Of a stretch of DNA of 64,000 bases, positions 35,225 through 44,843 are shown piece after piece. Position 1 is the first letter of the stretch, and each line of letters starts with the position of its first letter. Both the position numbers and the translations under genes were made by a program. The notes beneath the pieces are model-generated. The model searched no databases. It was not told where the DNA came from and saw only the letters and a program-made list of their open reading frames with translations. The stretch lies in contig JACIWX010000001.1 of NCBI GenBank assembly GCA_014360755.1, positions 124,001-188,000 of the forward strand, written 5' to 3'. The DNA is from Chloroflexota bacterium. GTDB taxonomy: Bacteria > Chloroflexota > Anaerolineae > UBA2200.

Positions 35225-36694
35225 ATGGACATGGTACAGCTTGGCAGCAGATTGATGACAAGTCGAGTCGGCGGACCCCTTTTCGCTGTTGGGAAGCGGT
35301 TGCTCTACAACAATGCTATACGTGAGCCCGTGTTTCGATTCATAGGCCAGTGGCTGGAGGCTAATCTAGACAGAGACGATAATGTCGCGCCGGTTTGGCG
35401 TGAGATCACGCGCCAACGTAAACTGATGGGTTGTGCTCTCTTCAGCACCGTGAACAAAGCCTTGCGTCAGAAGACGCTCTCCCCGTATGTGTTCGATGGG
35501 ATCGTGAACGTGTTCTTACGCACGCTGTGGCTGCCATCGCTAGCAAATCAGCCCGCTGATTTGCCTTTTGTAGAGGAACATGGGTGTAAGCCACCGTGGT
35601 TTATTACTATTAGCCCAGGCCATGCCTGTAATCTGCACTGTACTGGCTGCTACGCCAGTTCGGGCCCGGCGGCCGCCAAGTTGCCCTGGTCTATTTTCGA
35701 CCGTATCATTCTTGAGGCTAAGGAGTTGTGGAACGATCGTTTTATTGTTATCTCGGGTGGTGAACCGCTGGCTTACCGGTCTGAGGGCAAAGACCTACTC
35801 GATGCAGTGGAGAAGCATTCTGACTGCATGTTTTTAATGTATACCAACGGCACGCTCATTGATAAGGAGGTAGCAGCACGCTTGGCCAGACTGGGGAATT
35901 TGACGCCAGCTATCTCGGTCGAAGGCATGCGCGAGCGTACGGATGAACGCCGGGGTGCGGGGGTGTTCGATCGCATCTTAACCGCAATGGCCAATTTGCG
36001 CGAGGTGGGAGTGCCCTTTGGCATTTCGGTCACCGCGACGCGTTTCAATTCTGAAGAAATTCTGTCCGATGAATTTCTGGACTTCTTTTTTGGTGAACAG
36101 GGCGCTGTCTATGGGTTCATCTTCCACTATATGCCCATTGGGCGGAGTTTTACTCTTACCTTGATGCCTACTCCGGAACAGCGTATCGAGCTATGGCGCC
36201 GATCCTGGGAGGTGATTGAAAAGCGGCGCATTGCTCTCATTGACTTCTGGAACCACGGTCCACTGGTTCAGGGATGCATCTCGGCTGGCAGGGAAGGTGG
36301 CTACATTTACATCGACTGGAACGGCAAGGTCATGCCGTGTGTATTCGCGCCGTATTCTGTCGCTAACATCAAGGACATTTACGCGCAGGGAGGCACGTTG
36401 AATGAGGTCTGGGAAGCTCCATTCTTCCAAGCCATTCGTCAGTGGCAGCGTGACTATGGCTATGGTCAAAGCGAGCCGCTGAGGGAAGGAAACTGGTTGC
36501 GCCCTTGCCCCATCCGTGACCATTACCGCATGTTCAGAGAGCTAATTGATCGCTATCATCCTGAACCTGAGGATGAAGCAGCCCAACAGGCTCTCGAAGA
36601 TAAGGAATACTACAAGGGCATGGTTGCCTATGGGATGGATATCGGGGAGTTCAGCCAAGACATCTGGGAAAGGAAGTACCTTGGCCGAAGATAG
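35225..36694 (+). CDS. Radical SAM protein with N-terminal extension and SPASM-like tail
   Basis: A 489-aa enzyme. A helical N-terminal domain (1-125) precedes the radical SAM core, whose cluster motif CNLHCTGC gives C135, C139 and C142 (CX3CX2C). The SAM-binding GGEP occurs in FIVISGGEPLAYR. After the barrel, further cysteines (GCISAGREGG, GKVMPCVFAPY, RPCPIRDH) suggest a SPASM-like auxiliary cluster. ATG start with AGGAGGAG. Substrate unknown. The neighbouring cis-prenyltransferase, patatin, UbiB-type kinase and FabH suggest work on a lipid or isoprenoid (inference). Confidence 0.85.
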   Translation: MDMVQLGSRLMTSRVGGPLFAVGKRLLYNNAIREPVFRFIGQWLEANLDRDDNVAPVWREITRQRKLMGCALFSTVNKALRQKTLSPYVFDGIVNVFLRTLWLPSLANQPADLPFVEEHGCKPPWFITISPGHACNLHCTGCYASSGPAAAKLPWSIFDRIILEAKELWNDRFIVISGGEPLAYRSEGKDLLDAVEKHSDCMFLMYTNGTLIDKEVAARLARLGNLTPAISVEGMRERTDERRGAGVFDRILTAMANLREVGVPFGISVTATRFNSEEILSDEFLDFFFGEQGAVYGFIFHYMPIGRSFTLTLMPTPEQRIELWRRSWEVIEKRRIALIDFWNHGPLVQGCISAGREGGYIYIDWNGKVMPCVFAPYSVANIKDIYAQGGTLNEVWEAPFFQAIRQWQRDYGYGQSEPLREGNWLRPCPIRDHYRMFRELIDRYHPEPEDEAAQQALEDKEYYKGMVAYGMDIGEFSQDIWERKYLGRR

Positions 36695-36852
36695 GCCTGA
36701 TTGGCCGCTTCCCTCGGTAGCCATTGCCTGCTGCTGTAAATCGAGAGCAGTTGCTCGAAGGCTGGGCCGTTCTGTGAGAGCCTGTACAATTGGAGAAGGA
36801 TAGAGACTCGTGGCTTTATGGAGCTATTGCATGGATATGCATAGGGAATTTC

Positions 36853-37560
36853 TTGCCAGGAGATGACCAAATCAATTCTGTCCCCCGTCATGTAGCGATC
36901 ATCATGGACGGCAACGGACGCTGGGCTCAGCAGCGGGGTCTGCCACGCGTAGCAGGGCACCAAGCCGGAGTGGAAGCTGTGCGGCGCGTAGTGCGTATCT
37001 GTCCTGAGATCGGGATCCGTGTGCTTACACTGTACACTTTTTCCACTGAGAACTGGAGCCGACCAGAAGCGGAAGTGGCCTTTTTGATGCGTGTATGCGA
37101 GGAGTATGCCCGGCGCGAAGTGGCTGAGTTGCGCCGCAATGGAGTGCGCTTAAACGTGATTGGTAGGCGTACAGGTTTGCCCTCTTCGCTGTGCGCTGCA
37201 CTAGATCAGGCCATAGATGAGACGTGTGACGGAGATAAGTTGATCCTCAACCTGGCTCTTAACTATGGTGGTCGGGCTGAAATTGTAGACGCCAGCCGCG
37301 CCGCGATAGCAGCGTACCAGCGCGGTGAGCTCGATCCAGATGCTTTGGACGAAACCACCTTTGGTCGTTACCTGTATACTGCCGGCCTGCCAGAACCAGA
37401 CCTTGTTATTCGTACTGCCGGGGAAATGCGCCTGAGCAATTTCCTAATCTGGCAGGTAGTTGGTGCAATTTTCTGGAGCACTCCTGTTTACTGGCCAGAT
37501 TTTGACAGGCAGCATTTGCTGCAAGCTATCAGGGAATATCAAGAGGCGAGTAAGGGGTAG
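36853..37560 (+). CDS. uppS: Isoprenyl transferase (undecaprenyl diphosphate synthase family)
   Basis: A 235-aa cis-prenyltransferase that condenses IPP onto an allylic diphosphate to make polyprenyl diphosphate. PRHVAIIMDGNGRWAQQRGL carries the catalytic Asp. TLYTFSTENWSRP, LALNYGGRAEI and the C-terminal RTAGEMRLSNFLIWQ are diagnostic, although the usual RTSGE is RTAGE here. A TTG at 36853 with AGGG upstream gives a family-like N-terminus; another TTG at 36790 would add 21 residues. One base separates its stop from the patatin start. It may be a second, specialised cis-prenyltransferase rather than the housekeeping one. Confidence 0.9.
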   Translation: MPGDDQINSVPRHVAIIMDGNGRWAQQRGLPRVAGHQAGVEAVRRVVRICPEIGIRVLTLYTFSTENWSRPEAEVAFLMRVCEEYARREVAELRRNGVRLNVIGRRTGLPSSLCAALDQAIDETCDGDKLILNLALNYGGRAEIVDASRAAIAAYQRGELDPDALDETTFGRYLYTAGLPEPDLVIRTAGEMRLSNFLIWQVVGAIFWSTPVYWPDFDRQHLLQAIREYQEASKG

Positions 37561-37561
37561 T

Positions 37562-38503
37562 ATGAGGCTGTGTTTTCATCGTCCCAAAGTCGGAGTAGCG
37601 CTTAGCGGTGGCGGGTCACGTGGCCTTGCCCATATAGGCGTTTTGAAAGTGATCGAGCGAGAGGGTATTCCCGTGCATTTTCTGGCTGGTACCAGTATGG
37701 GGGGTGTAATCGCCGCGGGTTACGCAGCTGGGTTGGGAACAGCTTATCTAGAGGCAGAGGCTTTGCGCATGGGTAAATTGCGGAACCTAGCCAGGCTCAT
37801 TGACCGCTCTTTTTCCAATCAGGGCTTATTAAGGGGTCAACGCATTCGGGAATATTTCGAGCATCAGTTGGGTGGCGCTACTTTCGCGGACCTGCGTATT
37901 CCCTTGGCCTTGATTGCTGTTGACCTTATCAAAGGCGAAGAGGTGATATTAAAGGAGGGCTCCATTGCGGATGCGTTGCGAGCGACTATCTCGCTCCCTG
38001 GGGTTTTTGTACCCTTTCACATGAACGAATGGCTCCTAGTTGATGGCGGTGTACTCAACAATCTACCCGCGGATGTTGTACGTCGCATGGGTGCCGATGT
38101 AGTAATCGCTGTAGATGTCTCGGTGAGGCTGCAGGACTATTCACAATTGCTCAGAAAAGGGAAACATCGGCTGCTGCCTATAGCAGTTGAGACGCTCACG
38201 GAAACTTTGCAGCGCACAGTAGGTATCATGGAACGCCAGCTCGTTGCTCAGAAATTGGCACAAGCGCGACCTGAAGTGTTGATTGAGCCAATGCTGGACA
38301 ATGATATCAACTTGTTGTCCGGTTTTGCCAAAGTGGCAGACTGCATCGCTGCCGGAGAGAATGCTGCTGTTGCGGCCCTTCCTGCGATCCGGCAGGTATT
38401 ACGCTCACGCTTAGACTTCCCTCGCTTTCGAGCAGCCCAGCGCAAGGTCCAGACATATTCTTCCGCTGTCAAAAAAGTTGATGCCTCTATATCTGGACTG
38501 TGA
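37562..38503 (+). CDS. Patatin-like phospholipase (RssA/NTE-type)
   Basis: A 313-aa serine lipid acyl hydrolase. Oxyanion loop GGGSRGLAH, nucleophile elbow GTSMG (Ser45), and the dyad Asp in VDGGVLNNLP. C-terminal helices end near residue 300. No signal peptide. The start follows AAGGGG and nearly abuts uppS, indicating co-translation. It probably releases fatty acids from a phospholipid or lipid intermediate. Confidence 0.93.
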   Translation: MRLCFHRPKVGVALSGGGSRGLAHIGVLKVIEREGIPVHFLAGTSMGGVIAAGYAAGLGTAYLEAEALRMGKLRNLARLIDRSFSNQGLLRGQRIREYFEHQLGGATFADLRIPLALIAVDLIKGEEVILKEGSIADALRATISLPGVFVPFHMNEWLLVDGGVLNNLPADVVRRMGADVVIAVDVSVRLQDYSQLLRKGKHRLLPIAVETLTETLQRTVGIMERQLVAQKLAQARPEVLIEPMLDNDINLLSGFAKVADCIAAGENAAVAALPAIRQVLRSRLDFPRFRAAQRKVQTYSSAVKKVDASISGL

Positions 38504-38719
38504 ACAGCCGCCAGCACAGGCGACTAATCTGATGGAGCATGCGTACACGGGCATGGCTTGCCAGCAGCGTTGGAGGCCATGGAACATGTTGCGATGCTCT
38601 GTGCAGAGCCTCCTATGGCTGAGCCACCGGCCGAGTTTGATCAGAGCCATGGGGTGCTTCCGGGGCAAAAACAGGATAGCTGACGAGCGAGTGGCTCGTT
38701 CTCCAGAAGGAGCGTAGTC

Positions 38720-40388
38720 ATGCGAGAAATAGGGCAAACGCGCAGGCATCTGCGACGCTACCGCGAGATCATGGCTATCCTAGCCAAACATGGCTTGGGG
38801 GCCCTCATAGATCAACTGGGCCTGGTACCTTATCTAAATCTACCCAAGCGGGCTCTGCAACCGGAAGCAGCAGAACAGGAGGGGTTTTCTCTCCCTCAGC
38901 GGCTGCGCATGGCTATAGAGGAACTGGGACCGACGTTTTAAATTTTCACAGATCCTCAGCACGCGTCCGGACCTGATCCCGCCAGTCTATCTAATGGAGT
39001 TGAGTCACTTACAAGATATGGTGCCCCCTGCACCTTGGGAGGAGATCAAAGCAGAGATTGAGGAAGAGCTCGGTGCTCTAGACCGTGTTTTTGCTTCTTT
39101 TGAAAACCAGCCTGTGGCGGCTGCTTCGCTTGGGCAGGTGCACTGCGCAACCTTGCGAAGTGGTGAGAAGGTAGTGGTCAAAGCTAGACGGCCTGGGATT
39201 GAAGAGGTAGTTAATGTGGATCTGGAAATCTTGCGCGATGTGACACAATGGGCGGCTAAGCATACTCCTCTAAGCGAGGTCTACGAATTGCCTGACATCA
39301 TCGAGGATTTTGCGTATACGTTGCGTAATGAGATGGACTACCTGTCTGAGGGCCGTAATGCGGATCGCTTCCGTCGGAACTTTGCTAATGAAACAGCTCT
39401 CTACATACCGAGGGTTTATTGGGACTATACGACGGAAAAAGTTCTGACTTTGGAGCGCATCCATGGTATCAAGATTAATGACATCAAGGCGCTTGATGCG
39501 GTTGGGATCGATCGCCATCTGGTCGCATTGAACAGTGCGCGCATCATTATCAAAGAGGTGCTGGAGGATGGATTTTTCCATGCTGATCCCCATCCCGGCA
39601 ATTTTTTTATTATGGAGGACGGGGTGATTGGAGCAATGGATTTTGGGATGGTGGGGTACCTCACCCCATGGGATAGGGAGCATCTGATTCGTCTCTACAT
39701 TGCGGCTGTGCAACTGGATCCGAGGGAGATTGTTAGTGAACTGGTACAAGTAGGGGCTGCACCCTCTCACATAAATCGTGCGAACCTGGAGCGTGAGATC
39801 CAGAAGTTGTTGGCCAAATACTACGGGCGGCCATTGAAAGAGATACGAGCGCGCCAGGTAGTGAATGATGTAACTCCGATTGCCTTCCAATACCACCTGC
39901 GCCTTCCCAGTCAATGGTGGCTTCTGGGCAAGACCCTAGCCATGCTGGAAGGGCTAGGGTTGCAGTTGGATCCAGATTTTGACCTCTTTGCAGTTAGCCA
40001 GCCATATATCCGCAAGTTGCCTTGGCAAATGCTCTTTGCGCATGATTGGGGTAGGGAACTGGTGCAAAGTGCCTTTACATGGGGTGAACTATGGGCTAAA
40101 TTTCCACAGCGTAGCTCTCGCCTGCTTGAGCAACTGGAGAAGGGCGAGTTGCAACTTGTGTTGAATGTCAAAAATCTCAAGGATGGACTAAGCCACCTGG
40201 ACCGAGTGGCTAATCGCCTGGCTGTCAGTGTGCTGGTCGCCGCATTTATCGTCAGCCTGGCTATGCTGACACCAGCCTATGCTCCTGGCCAGATCTGGAG
40301 CTTCCGGCTGAGCGTTGCTGCGTTCGTGGCGGTGGCTGCCCTTGGCCTGTGGTTGCTCCTGTCCATCCTGCGCTCCAGTAGGCGCTAA
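38720..40388 (+). pseudogene. AarF/ABC1/UbiB kinase-like gene with a frameshift after residue 73
   Basis: An ATPase of the UbiB family, linked to quinone or isoprenoid lipid homeostasis. The first frame (38720-38941) ends with RMAIEELGPTF then TAA. Homology resumes in the +1 frame: QILSTRPDLIPPVYLMELS, then AAASLGQVH, the Lys in VVVKARRPG, catalytic FHADPHPGN, AMDFGMVG and two C-terminal membrane helices. At the junction (38936-38954, TTTTAAATTTT) two bases are missing relative to TFIKxGQ. The invariant KxGQ motif would also read KFSQ. Start has AAGGAG. It is a decayed gene, a sequencing error in a homopolymer, or less likely a +1 frameshift site. Confidence 0.85.
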
Positions 40389-40464
40389 TCGGTCGTGTAT
40401 CCAATGTGCAAAGGAGTAGGCTGCCTTGCTGAACAGGCTCTATTTGCTGGTTCTTGAATAAGTG

Positions 40465-40734
40465 ATGCTGGTATTTGCACTTATAACAGTGGCTATTGTT
40501 ATCTATGTCCTATATTGGAGTGCATCTGATTGGCTGAAGGAAGAATTTGCTGCCCTATCGCCAGAATCTAGGAGTGCAACAGCGGGTATTTTGTTATTAC
40601 TGCTCTGGTATGCAATGCATGGTATATGGAATTCGCTTGGGGTGCGCCGAACTTATGGCGAAACAAGCACTAACTCGCTTCTGCTATTTCTATTGTTGTT
40701 CGCATTACTCTTATGGCAAGCACTAAAACGCTAG
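40465..40734 (+). CDS. Small membrane protein with two or three helices
   Basis: An 89-aa hydrophobic protein: helix 1 LVFALITVAIVIYVLYW, a short polar link, helix 2 AGILLLLLWYAMHGIW and helix 3 SLLLFLLLFALLLWQALKR. GTG (40462) and ATG (40465) are alternative starts without a clear ribosome site. It lies 76 bp after the kinase-like gene and 62 bp before fabH. No family recognised. Confidence 0.55.
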   Translation: MLVFALITVAIVIYVLYWSASDWLKEEFAALSPESRSATAGILLLLLWYAMHGIWNSLGVRRTYGETSTNSLLLFLLLFALLLWQALKR

Positions 40735-40796
40735 TTTCGCGCCCCTGCAAGTGAATGTAGCATGGACAAAGGATGTAAAATGGGGAGGGTTGTATC

Positions 40797-41942
40797 GTGA
40801 AGTACGCGCGTATTATAGGTTGGGGGAAGTACCTTCCAGAGAAGATTCTATCCAATCAAGATCTGGAGAGAATTGTGGACACTAGCGACGAATGGATCTA
40901 TTCCCGCACAGGCATCCGGGAGCGACGGATCGCAACTCCTGATGAAACAGTGACAACGATGTCTGTCGCTGCCAGCAGGGCAGCACTGGCGATCGCGGGC
41001 CTTGATGGCGATGAACTAGATCTGATCATTGTAGCCACATCCTCGCCAGATTACCTCCTCCCTGCTGCTGCAAGTATGATCCAACACGAGCTGGGAGCAG
41101 AACACGCTGCCGCCTTTGACCTGCGGGCTGGTTGTGCGGGCTTTGTCTATGGCTTGGCTGTCGGCACACAATTTATCGCTACCGGCATGTATCACCATGT
41201 ATTAGTTATTGGTGCTGAGATCATCTCCAAGTTCCTCGATTGGCAGGACCGTGATACTTGTGTGCTCTTTGGCGATGGAGCCGGAGCAGTAGTTTTGCAG
41301 GCCAGCGAAGAACCGACTGGCCTTCTCGCCTGCTGCCTAGGGTCTAGCGGTGCTGACTATGACGCACTGTTCGTACCGGGCGGAGGTAGCAAGTATCCCT
41401 TCTGTCAGGAAGTTCTAGATCGGGGCTGGCACCACATTAAGATGAATGGAAGGCGACTCTATAGATTCGCTGTTACAACCCTGCCCCAAGTTGCACTCGA
41501 GGTTTTGGCTATGGCTGGCCTTGCCCCCCATGATATCACACTGTTGATACCGCATCAAGCGAATGCACGCATTGTGCAGTCCGTTTGCGAACGACTGGAG
41601 ATACCAGAGGAGAGGGTTTTTATTAACATCCATAAGTATGGTAATACCTCAGCAGCTTCCATACCAATTGCCCTGTGCGAGGCCGTGGAAGAGGGGCGTC
41701 TAAATCCGGGTGATCATGTTCTCTTACTTGGATTTGGTGCAGGATTGACCTGGGCTGCGGCTGTCGTGAGATGGGGTGTGCCAGAGTTATCTATCTCTCG
41801 TTTGTTCTCCTGGAACTTTATTCGTGAGTGTGTTCCCGTTTCCGAGGCAACAGTGACAGCGCGTAGGGCAACGGCGTTGCTTACTGTATTGACGCACTGC
41901 TTATGGCAACTTTTTCCAGGGGGCAGGGAGCGAAGCCTCTAG
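40797..41942 (+). CDS. fabH: 3-oxoacyl-ACP synthase III (FabH-like ketosynthase) with C-terminal extension
   Basis: A 381-aa KASIII-type condensing enzyme that joins an acyl-CoA with malonyl-ACP. The catalytic triad is complete: Cys113 (RAGCAGF), His253 (IPHQANARI) and Asn283 (YGNTSAAS). The family normally ends near VVRWG (about residue 326); here another 55 residues follow, basic and partly hydrophobic, with no recognised domain. GTG start with GGGGAGGG. Its location at the end of the lipid-type row, and not in a fab cluster, favours a specialised role. Confidence 0.9.
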   Translation: MKYARIIGWGKYLPEKILSNQDLERIVDTSDEWIYSRTGIRERRIATPDETVTTMSVAASRAALAIAGLDGDELDLIIVATSSPDYLLPAAASMIQHELGAEHAAAFDLRAGCAGFVYGLAVGTQFIATGMYHHVLVIGAEIISKFLDWQDRDTCVLFGDGAGAVVLQASEEPTGLLACCLGSSGADYDALFVPGGGSKYPFCQEVLDRGWHHIKMNGRRLYRFAVTTLPQVALEVLAMAGLAPHDITLLIPHQANARIVQSVCERLEIPEERVFINIHKYGNTSAASIPIALCEAVEEGRLNPGDHVLLLGFGAGLTWAAAVVRWGVPELSISRLFSWNFIRECVPVSEATVTARRATALLTVLTHCLWQLFPGGRERSL

Positions 41943-42099
41943 ACACATACTTAGAAAGCGTCAATGGGATGATGAGCCTATCTCATTGTGGTACTTACCT
42001 GCGCGGATTTTGCACATTTTGCCCAAGCCAGAGTAGAGACTTAGTTGACGTTCGGGCCGCGTGCTGTGGTTTCTTGTCAGAAAGAGTTTCATTCGTAAG

Positions 42100-42170
42100 C
42101 TGGGGGACGAGGATTCGAACCTCGGCTTACTGATCCAGAGTCAGCTGTCCTACCACTAGACGATCCCCCA
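42100..42170 (-). tRNA. tRNA-Gln (anticodon CTG)
   Basis: A complete cloverleaf on the minus strand: acceptor TGGGGGA/TCCCCCA, D arm with GTCTAGTGGTAGGAC, anticodon loop CTCTGGA (anticodon CTG), T arm CGAGGTTCGAATCCTCG, discriminator G. CCA is not encoded. It lies 76 bp downstream of gltX on the same strand and is probably co-transcribed. Confidence 0.95.
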
Positions 42171-42246
42171 GCGCAATATTATTTTAGCACAAATTGCCGT
42201 GAATGGCAAATGGGAGCAAGACCTTGAAAGTACACAGCCTTTCCAG

Positions 42247-43728
42247 TTATGCCGCTGCCATCAACAGTTCTCGAGCGCGGGCAATGCGCTTCAGCACCTT
42301 ATCGCGGCCCAGGATAGCCAGCGTGCCAAATAGAGGCGGGGCAACTTCTTTGCCTGTGGTGGCAATGCGCAATGTGCCGAAGAATTGCCTCGCCTTCAAA
42401 CCCATTGACTCTGCTTTGGCGCGCAATGCCGCCTCGATATCTGCTTCTTCGAAGACAGGCAAAGCGCGCAATACTTGTTCGGATTCAGCCAGCACCTGCC
42501 GAGTCTGCTCGACGTCCATCCCTTTCTGAATGAGCAATTGCGGATCGTAGCAGAGTTCCTCGGCAAAGAAAAAATCCACCAAGGCTAGCGCATCGGTCAG
42601 TTTCACCATGCGTTCCTGGATGAGTGGTACCATGCGCCGAATAGTGTGCAAATCTGCTTCGAATTTCGCCTTGTCCAGGAATGGTTTGAGACGCCGAGCT
42701 AGGTCGTCGGGATCCAATTGGCGGATATAGACGCCGTTCATCCAGTCCAGTTTATCGTAACTGAATTTGGCAGGCGATTTGCTGACGTGCTCCAGGTCAA
42801 AATGCTGGATGATTTGCTCACGGGTCAGGATTTCCGTCTTATCATCATAGGACCATCCGACTAGGGCTAGGAAGTTGAACAGCGCTTCGGGCAGGTAACC
42901 AGCAGCGCGGAACTCGCGAATCAAGACGGGGTATTCCCTGCCGTCAGATCCAATTGTTTTGCGTTTGCTCATCTTGCCCTTCCCAGTGGGGGACAGGATG
43001 ACTGGCAGATGGGCATAGAGCGGTGGGGTCCAGCCAAAGGCTCGGTACATTAACACGTGGCGGGGAGTAGAAGGAATCCACTCATCGGCGCGCATGATGT
43101 GCGAGATTTCCATCAGGTGGTCATCCACCACATTGGCCAGATGATATGTAGGGTAGCCATCCGATTTCAGCAGGATAAAGTCATCCATCTGGCTATTTTG
43201 CATGGAGATTGTGCCGCGGATCAAATCGTGAAACGAGGTTTCTCCTTCCAGGGGCACCTTGAGCCGGATGACGGGTACAATGCCTTCGGCTTCTTTCTGC
43301 GCTCGTTCCTTAGCGCTTAGCTCCCGGCAATGGCGATCGTAGCCAGTAGGTTGGTTGCGTCGCCCTGCTTCTGCACGCAATTGCTGGAGCCGTTCCTGAC
43401 TGCAGTAGCACTTGTATGCATGGCCGGCTTCCACTAGCTTCTGCGCATATTCCTGGTAAAGAGGTAGCCGCTGGGATTGAAAGTACGGGCCGTAGGGACC
43501 ACCTACTTCTGGGCCTTCGTCCCAATCTAATCCAAGCCAGCGCAAGCCCTCGAGCAGGTCTGCCAGTGACCGCTCCTGGTACCTTGTCCGGTCTGTATCC
43601 TCAATGCGCAGGATGAACCGGCCGTTGTGTCGTCGGGCAAACAGCCAATTGAACAGACAAGTGCGGGCGCCGCCTGCATGAAGGTATCCCGTTGGGCTCG
43701 GAGCATAACGCACGCGTATCATGGACAA
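42247..43728 (-). CDS. gltX: Glutamyl-tRNA synthetase
   Basis: A 493-aa class I synthetase that charges tRNA-Glu (and, in non-discriminating forms, tRNA-Gln). HIGH-like motif as SPTGYLHAGGAR, LRIEDTDRTRY, and KMSKR in GKGKMSKRKTIG. The C-terminal helical anticodon-binding domain is complete. AAGGA precedes the ATG. It is the last protein gene of the mre/min operon, five bases after rodA and just before a tRNA-Gln, which fits a non-discriminating enzyme feeding GatCAB (inference). Confidence 0.97.
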   Translation of the reverse strand: MSMIRVRYAPSPTGYLHAGGARTCLFNWLFARRHNGRFILRIEDTDRTRYQERSLADLLEGLRWLGLDWDEGPEVGGPYGPYFQSQRLPLYQEYAQKLVEAGHAYKCYCSQERLQQLRAEAGRRNQPTGYDRHCRELSAKERAQKEAEGIVPVIRLKVPLEGETSFHDLIRGTISMQNSQMDDFILLKSDGYPTYHLANVVDDHLMEISHIMRADEWIPSTPRHVLMYRAFGWTPPLYAHLPVILSPTGKGKMSKRKTIGSDGREYPVLIREFRAAGYLPEALFNFLALVGWSYDDKTEILTREQIIQHFDLEHVSKSPAKFSYDKLDWMNGVYIRQLDPDDLARRLKPFLDKAKFEADLHTIRRMVPLIQERMVKLTDALALVDFFFAEELCYDPQLLIQKGMDVEQTRQVLAESEQVLRALPVFEEADIEAALRAKAESMGLKARQFFGTLRIATTGKEVAPPLFGTLAILGRDKVLKRIARARELLMAAA

Positions 43729-43733
43729 TCCTT

Positions 43734-44843
43734 CTAATCTCCAAATTCTAGTTTTTTATGGCGCATAGCCACGCTTTCCACCAATCCAATGCCAAGGAGT
43801 GTAGCCCATAATGAGCTGCCGCCATAGCTGACCAAGGGTAAGGTCAGTCCTGTGACCGGCAAAAGCCCTACATTGACGGCAATGTTCACAAAACTTTGGA
43901 AAAAGATCATCGTGGCCACGCCACAGGCGATCAAACGCCCAAAGGTATCTTGCGCCATGCTGGCCGCGCGCAAGATGCGCCATAGTAAAATGACCAATAG
44001 GGCCAGCAACGTTAGAGCGCCGATGAAGCCAAATTCCTCGCATAGGACAGAAAACACATAATCGGTATGCCGGACGCGCAGGAAATAGAGCTGGCTCTGT
44101 GTCCCGTGCAAAAAACCCTTGCCCAACCAGCCCCCGGAGCCAATGCTGATTAGTGCCTGTTGCGCATTATAACTTATGCCTGAGACATCGCTGGCTGGGT
44201 TCAAGAACACAAGGATGCGCTGTTTCATGTAATCCTTGAGAGAAAACCAAATGACAGGCGCTATGGCTGCAGTTCCAAGGCCGAGCAAGCCCAGGTAGAG
44301 AAAACGCACGCCCGCTGTGAAGACCATCCCAATCCAGATGGCTACCAGCACTATTGCTGTACCCAGGTCTGGTTGACGATAAATTAAGAATATAGGCGGG
44401 AGCATAAGAAGTGCTGAAAAGAGAAGCCACTGTGGTTCCTGGATGCGTTCTTCATGCTCTGCCAGATATTTCGCTAGAAATACGATGAGCAGCACTTTGA
44501 CTAACTCCGAAGGTTGTACTGCTCGTCGCCATGTCAGCCAACTTTGTGCCCCAAATCCTACTTGCCCTATCATCAGTACTATGCCCAAGATGCCAAGTGC
44601 CGCGATGTAGATAAGCCAGTGGATACTGCCCAGGAATTGGTAATTGAGGGCAGCGGCGATCAGCAGAAGAAGCAAGCCGCTGCTCGCAGACAAAATCTGG
44701 CGGAAAAAGCTCCGTTCCAAGAGCGGGTCATGGGCTTCTGTAGAAATCGTTGCGCTGTAAATTAAGGCTATGCCAATAGCCATGATGCTTATAGTGGTGA
44801 TCAGGAGCAAAAAATCGAAATTCCTCCAAACTCGCCTTCTCAT
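43734..44843 (-). CDS. rodA: Rod-shape SEDS glycosyltransferase RodA
   Basis: A 369-aa polytopic SEDS peptidoglycan polymerase. About ten membrane helices; hallmarks are SWLTWRRAVQPSELVKVLLI, RQPDLGTAIVLV, the loop GGWLGKGFLHGTQSQLYFLR followed by HTDYVFSVLCEEFG, and LPLVSYGGSSL near the end. It overlaps minE by 4 bp. Its partner transpeptidase mrdA is in the same operon, which supports RodA over FtsW. Confidence 0.95.
   Translation of the reverse strand: MRRRVWRNFDFLLLITTISIMAIGIALIYSATISTEAHDPLLERSFFRQILSASSGLLLLLIAAALNYQFLGSIHWLIYIAALGILGIVLMIGQVGFGAQSWLTWRRAVQPSELVKVLLIVFLAKYLAEHEERIQEPQWLLFSALLMLPPIFLIYRQPDLGTAIVLVAIWIGMVFTAGVRFLYLGLLGLGTAAIAPVIWFSLKDYMKQRILVFLNPASDVSGISYNAQQALISIGSGGWLGKGFLHGTQSQLYFLRVRHTDYVFSVLCEEFGFIGALTLLALLVILLWRILRAASMAQDTFGRLIACGVATMIFFQSFVNIAVNVGLLPVTGLTLPLVSYGGSSLWATLLGIGLVESVAMRHKKLEFGD

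Noticed and set aside
38504-38719. Possible small gene between patatin and the UbiB-type gene
   Set aside because: Short frames exist, but none has a ribosome site or a plausible protein pattern. Only a 6-bp hairpin (ACGAGC/GCTCGT, 38683-38699) was seen, without a T run.
41943-42099. Search for a gene or terminator between fabH and tRNA-Gln
   Set aside because: No frame with a start signal and no stable hairpin with a T run was seen on either strand.
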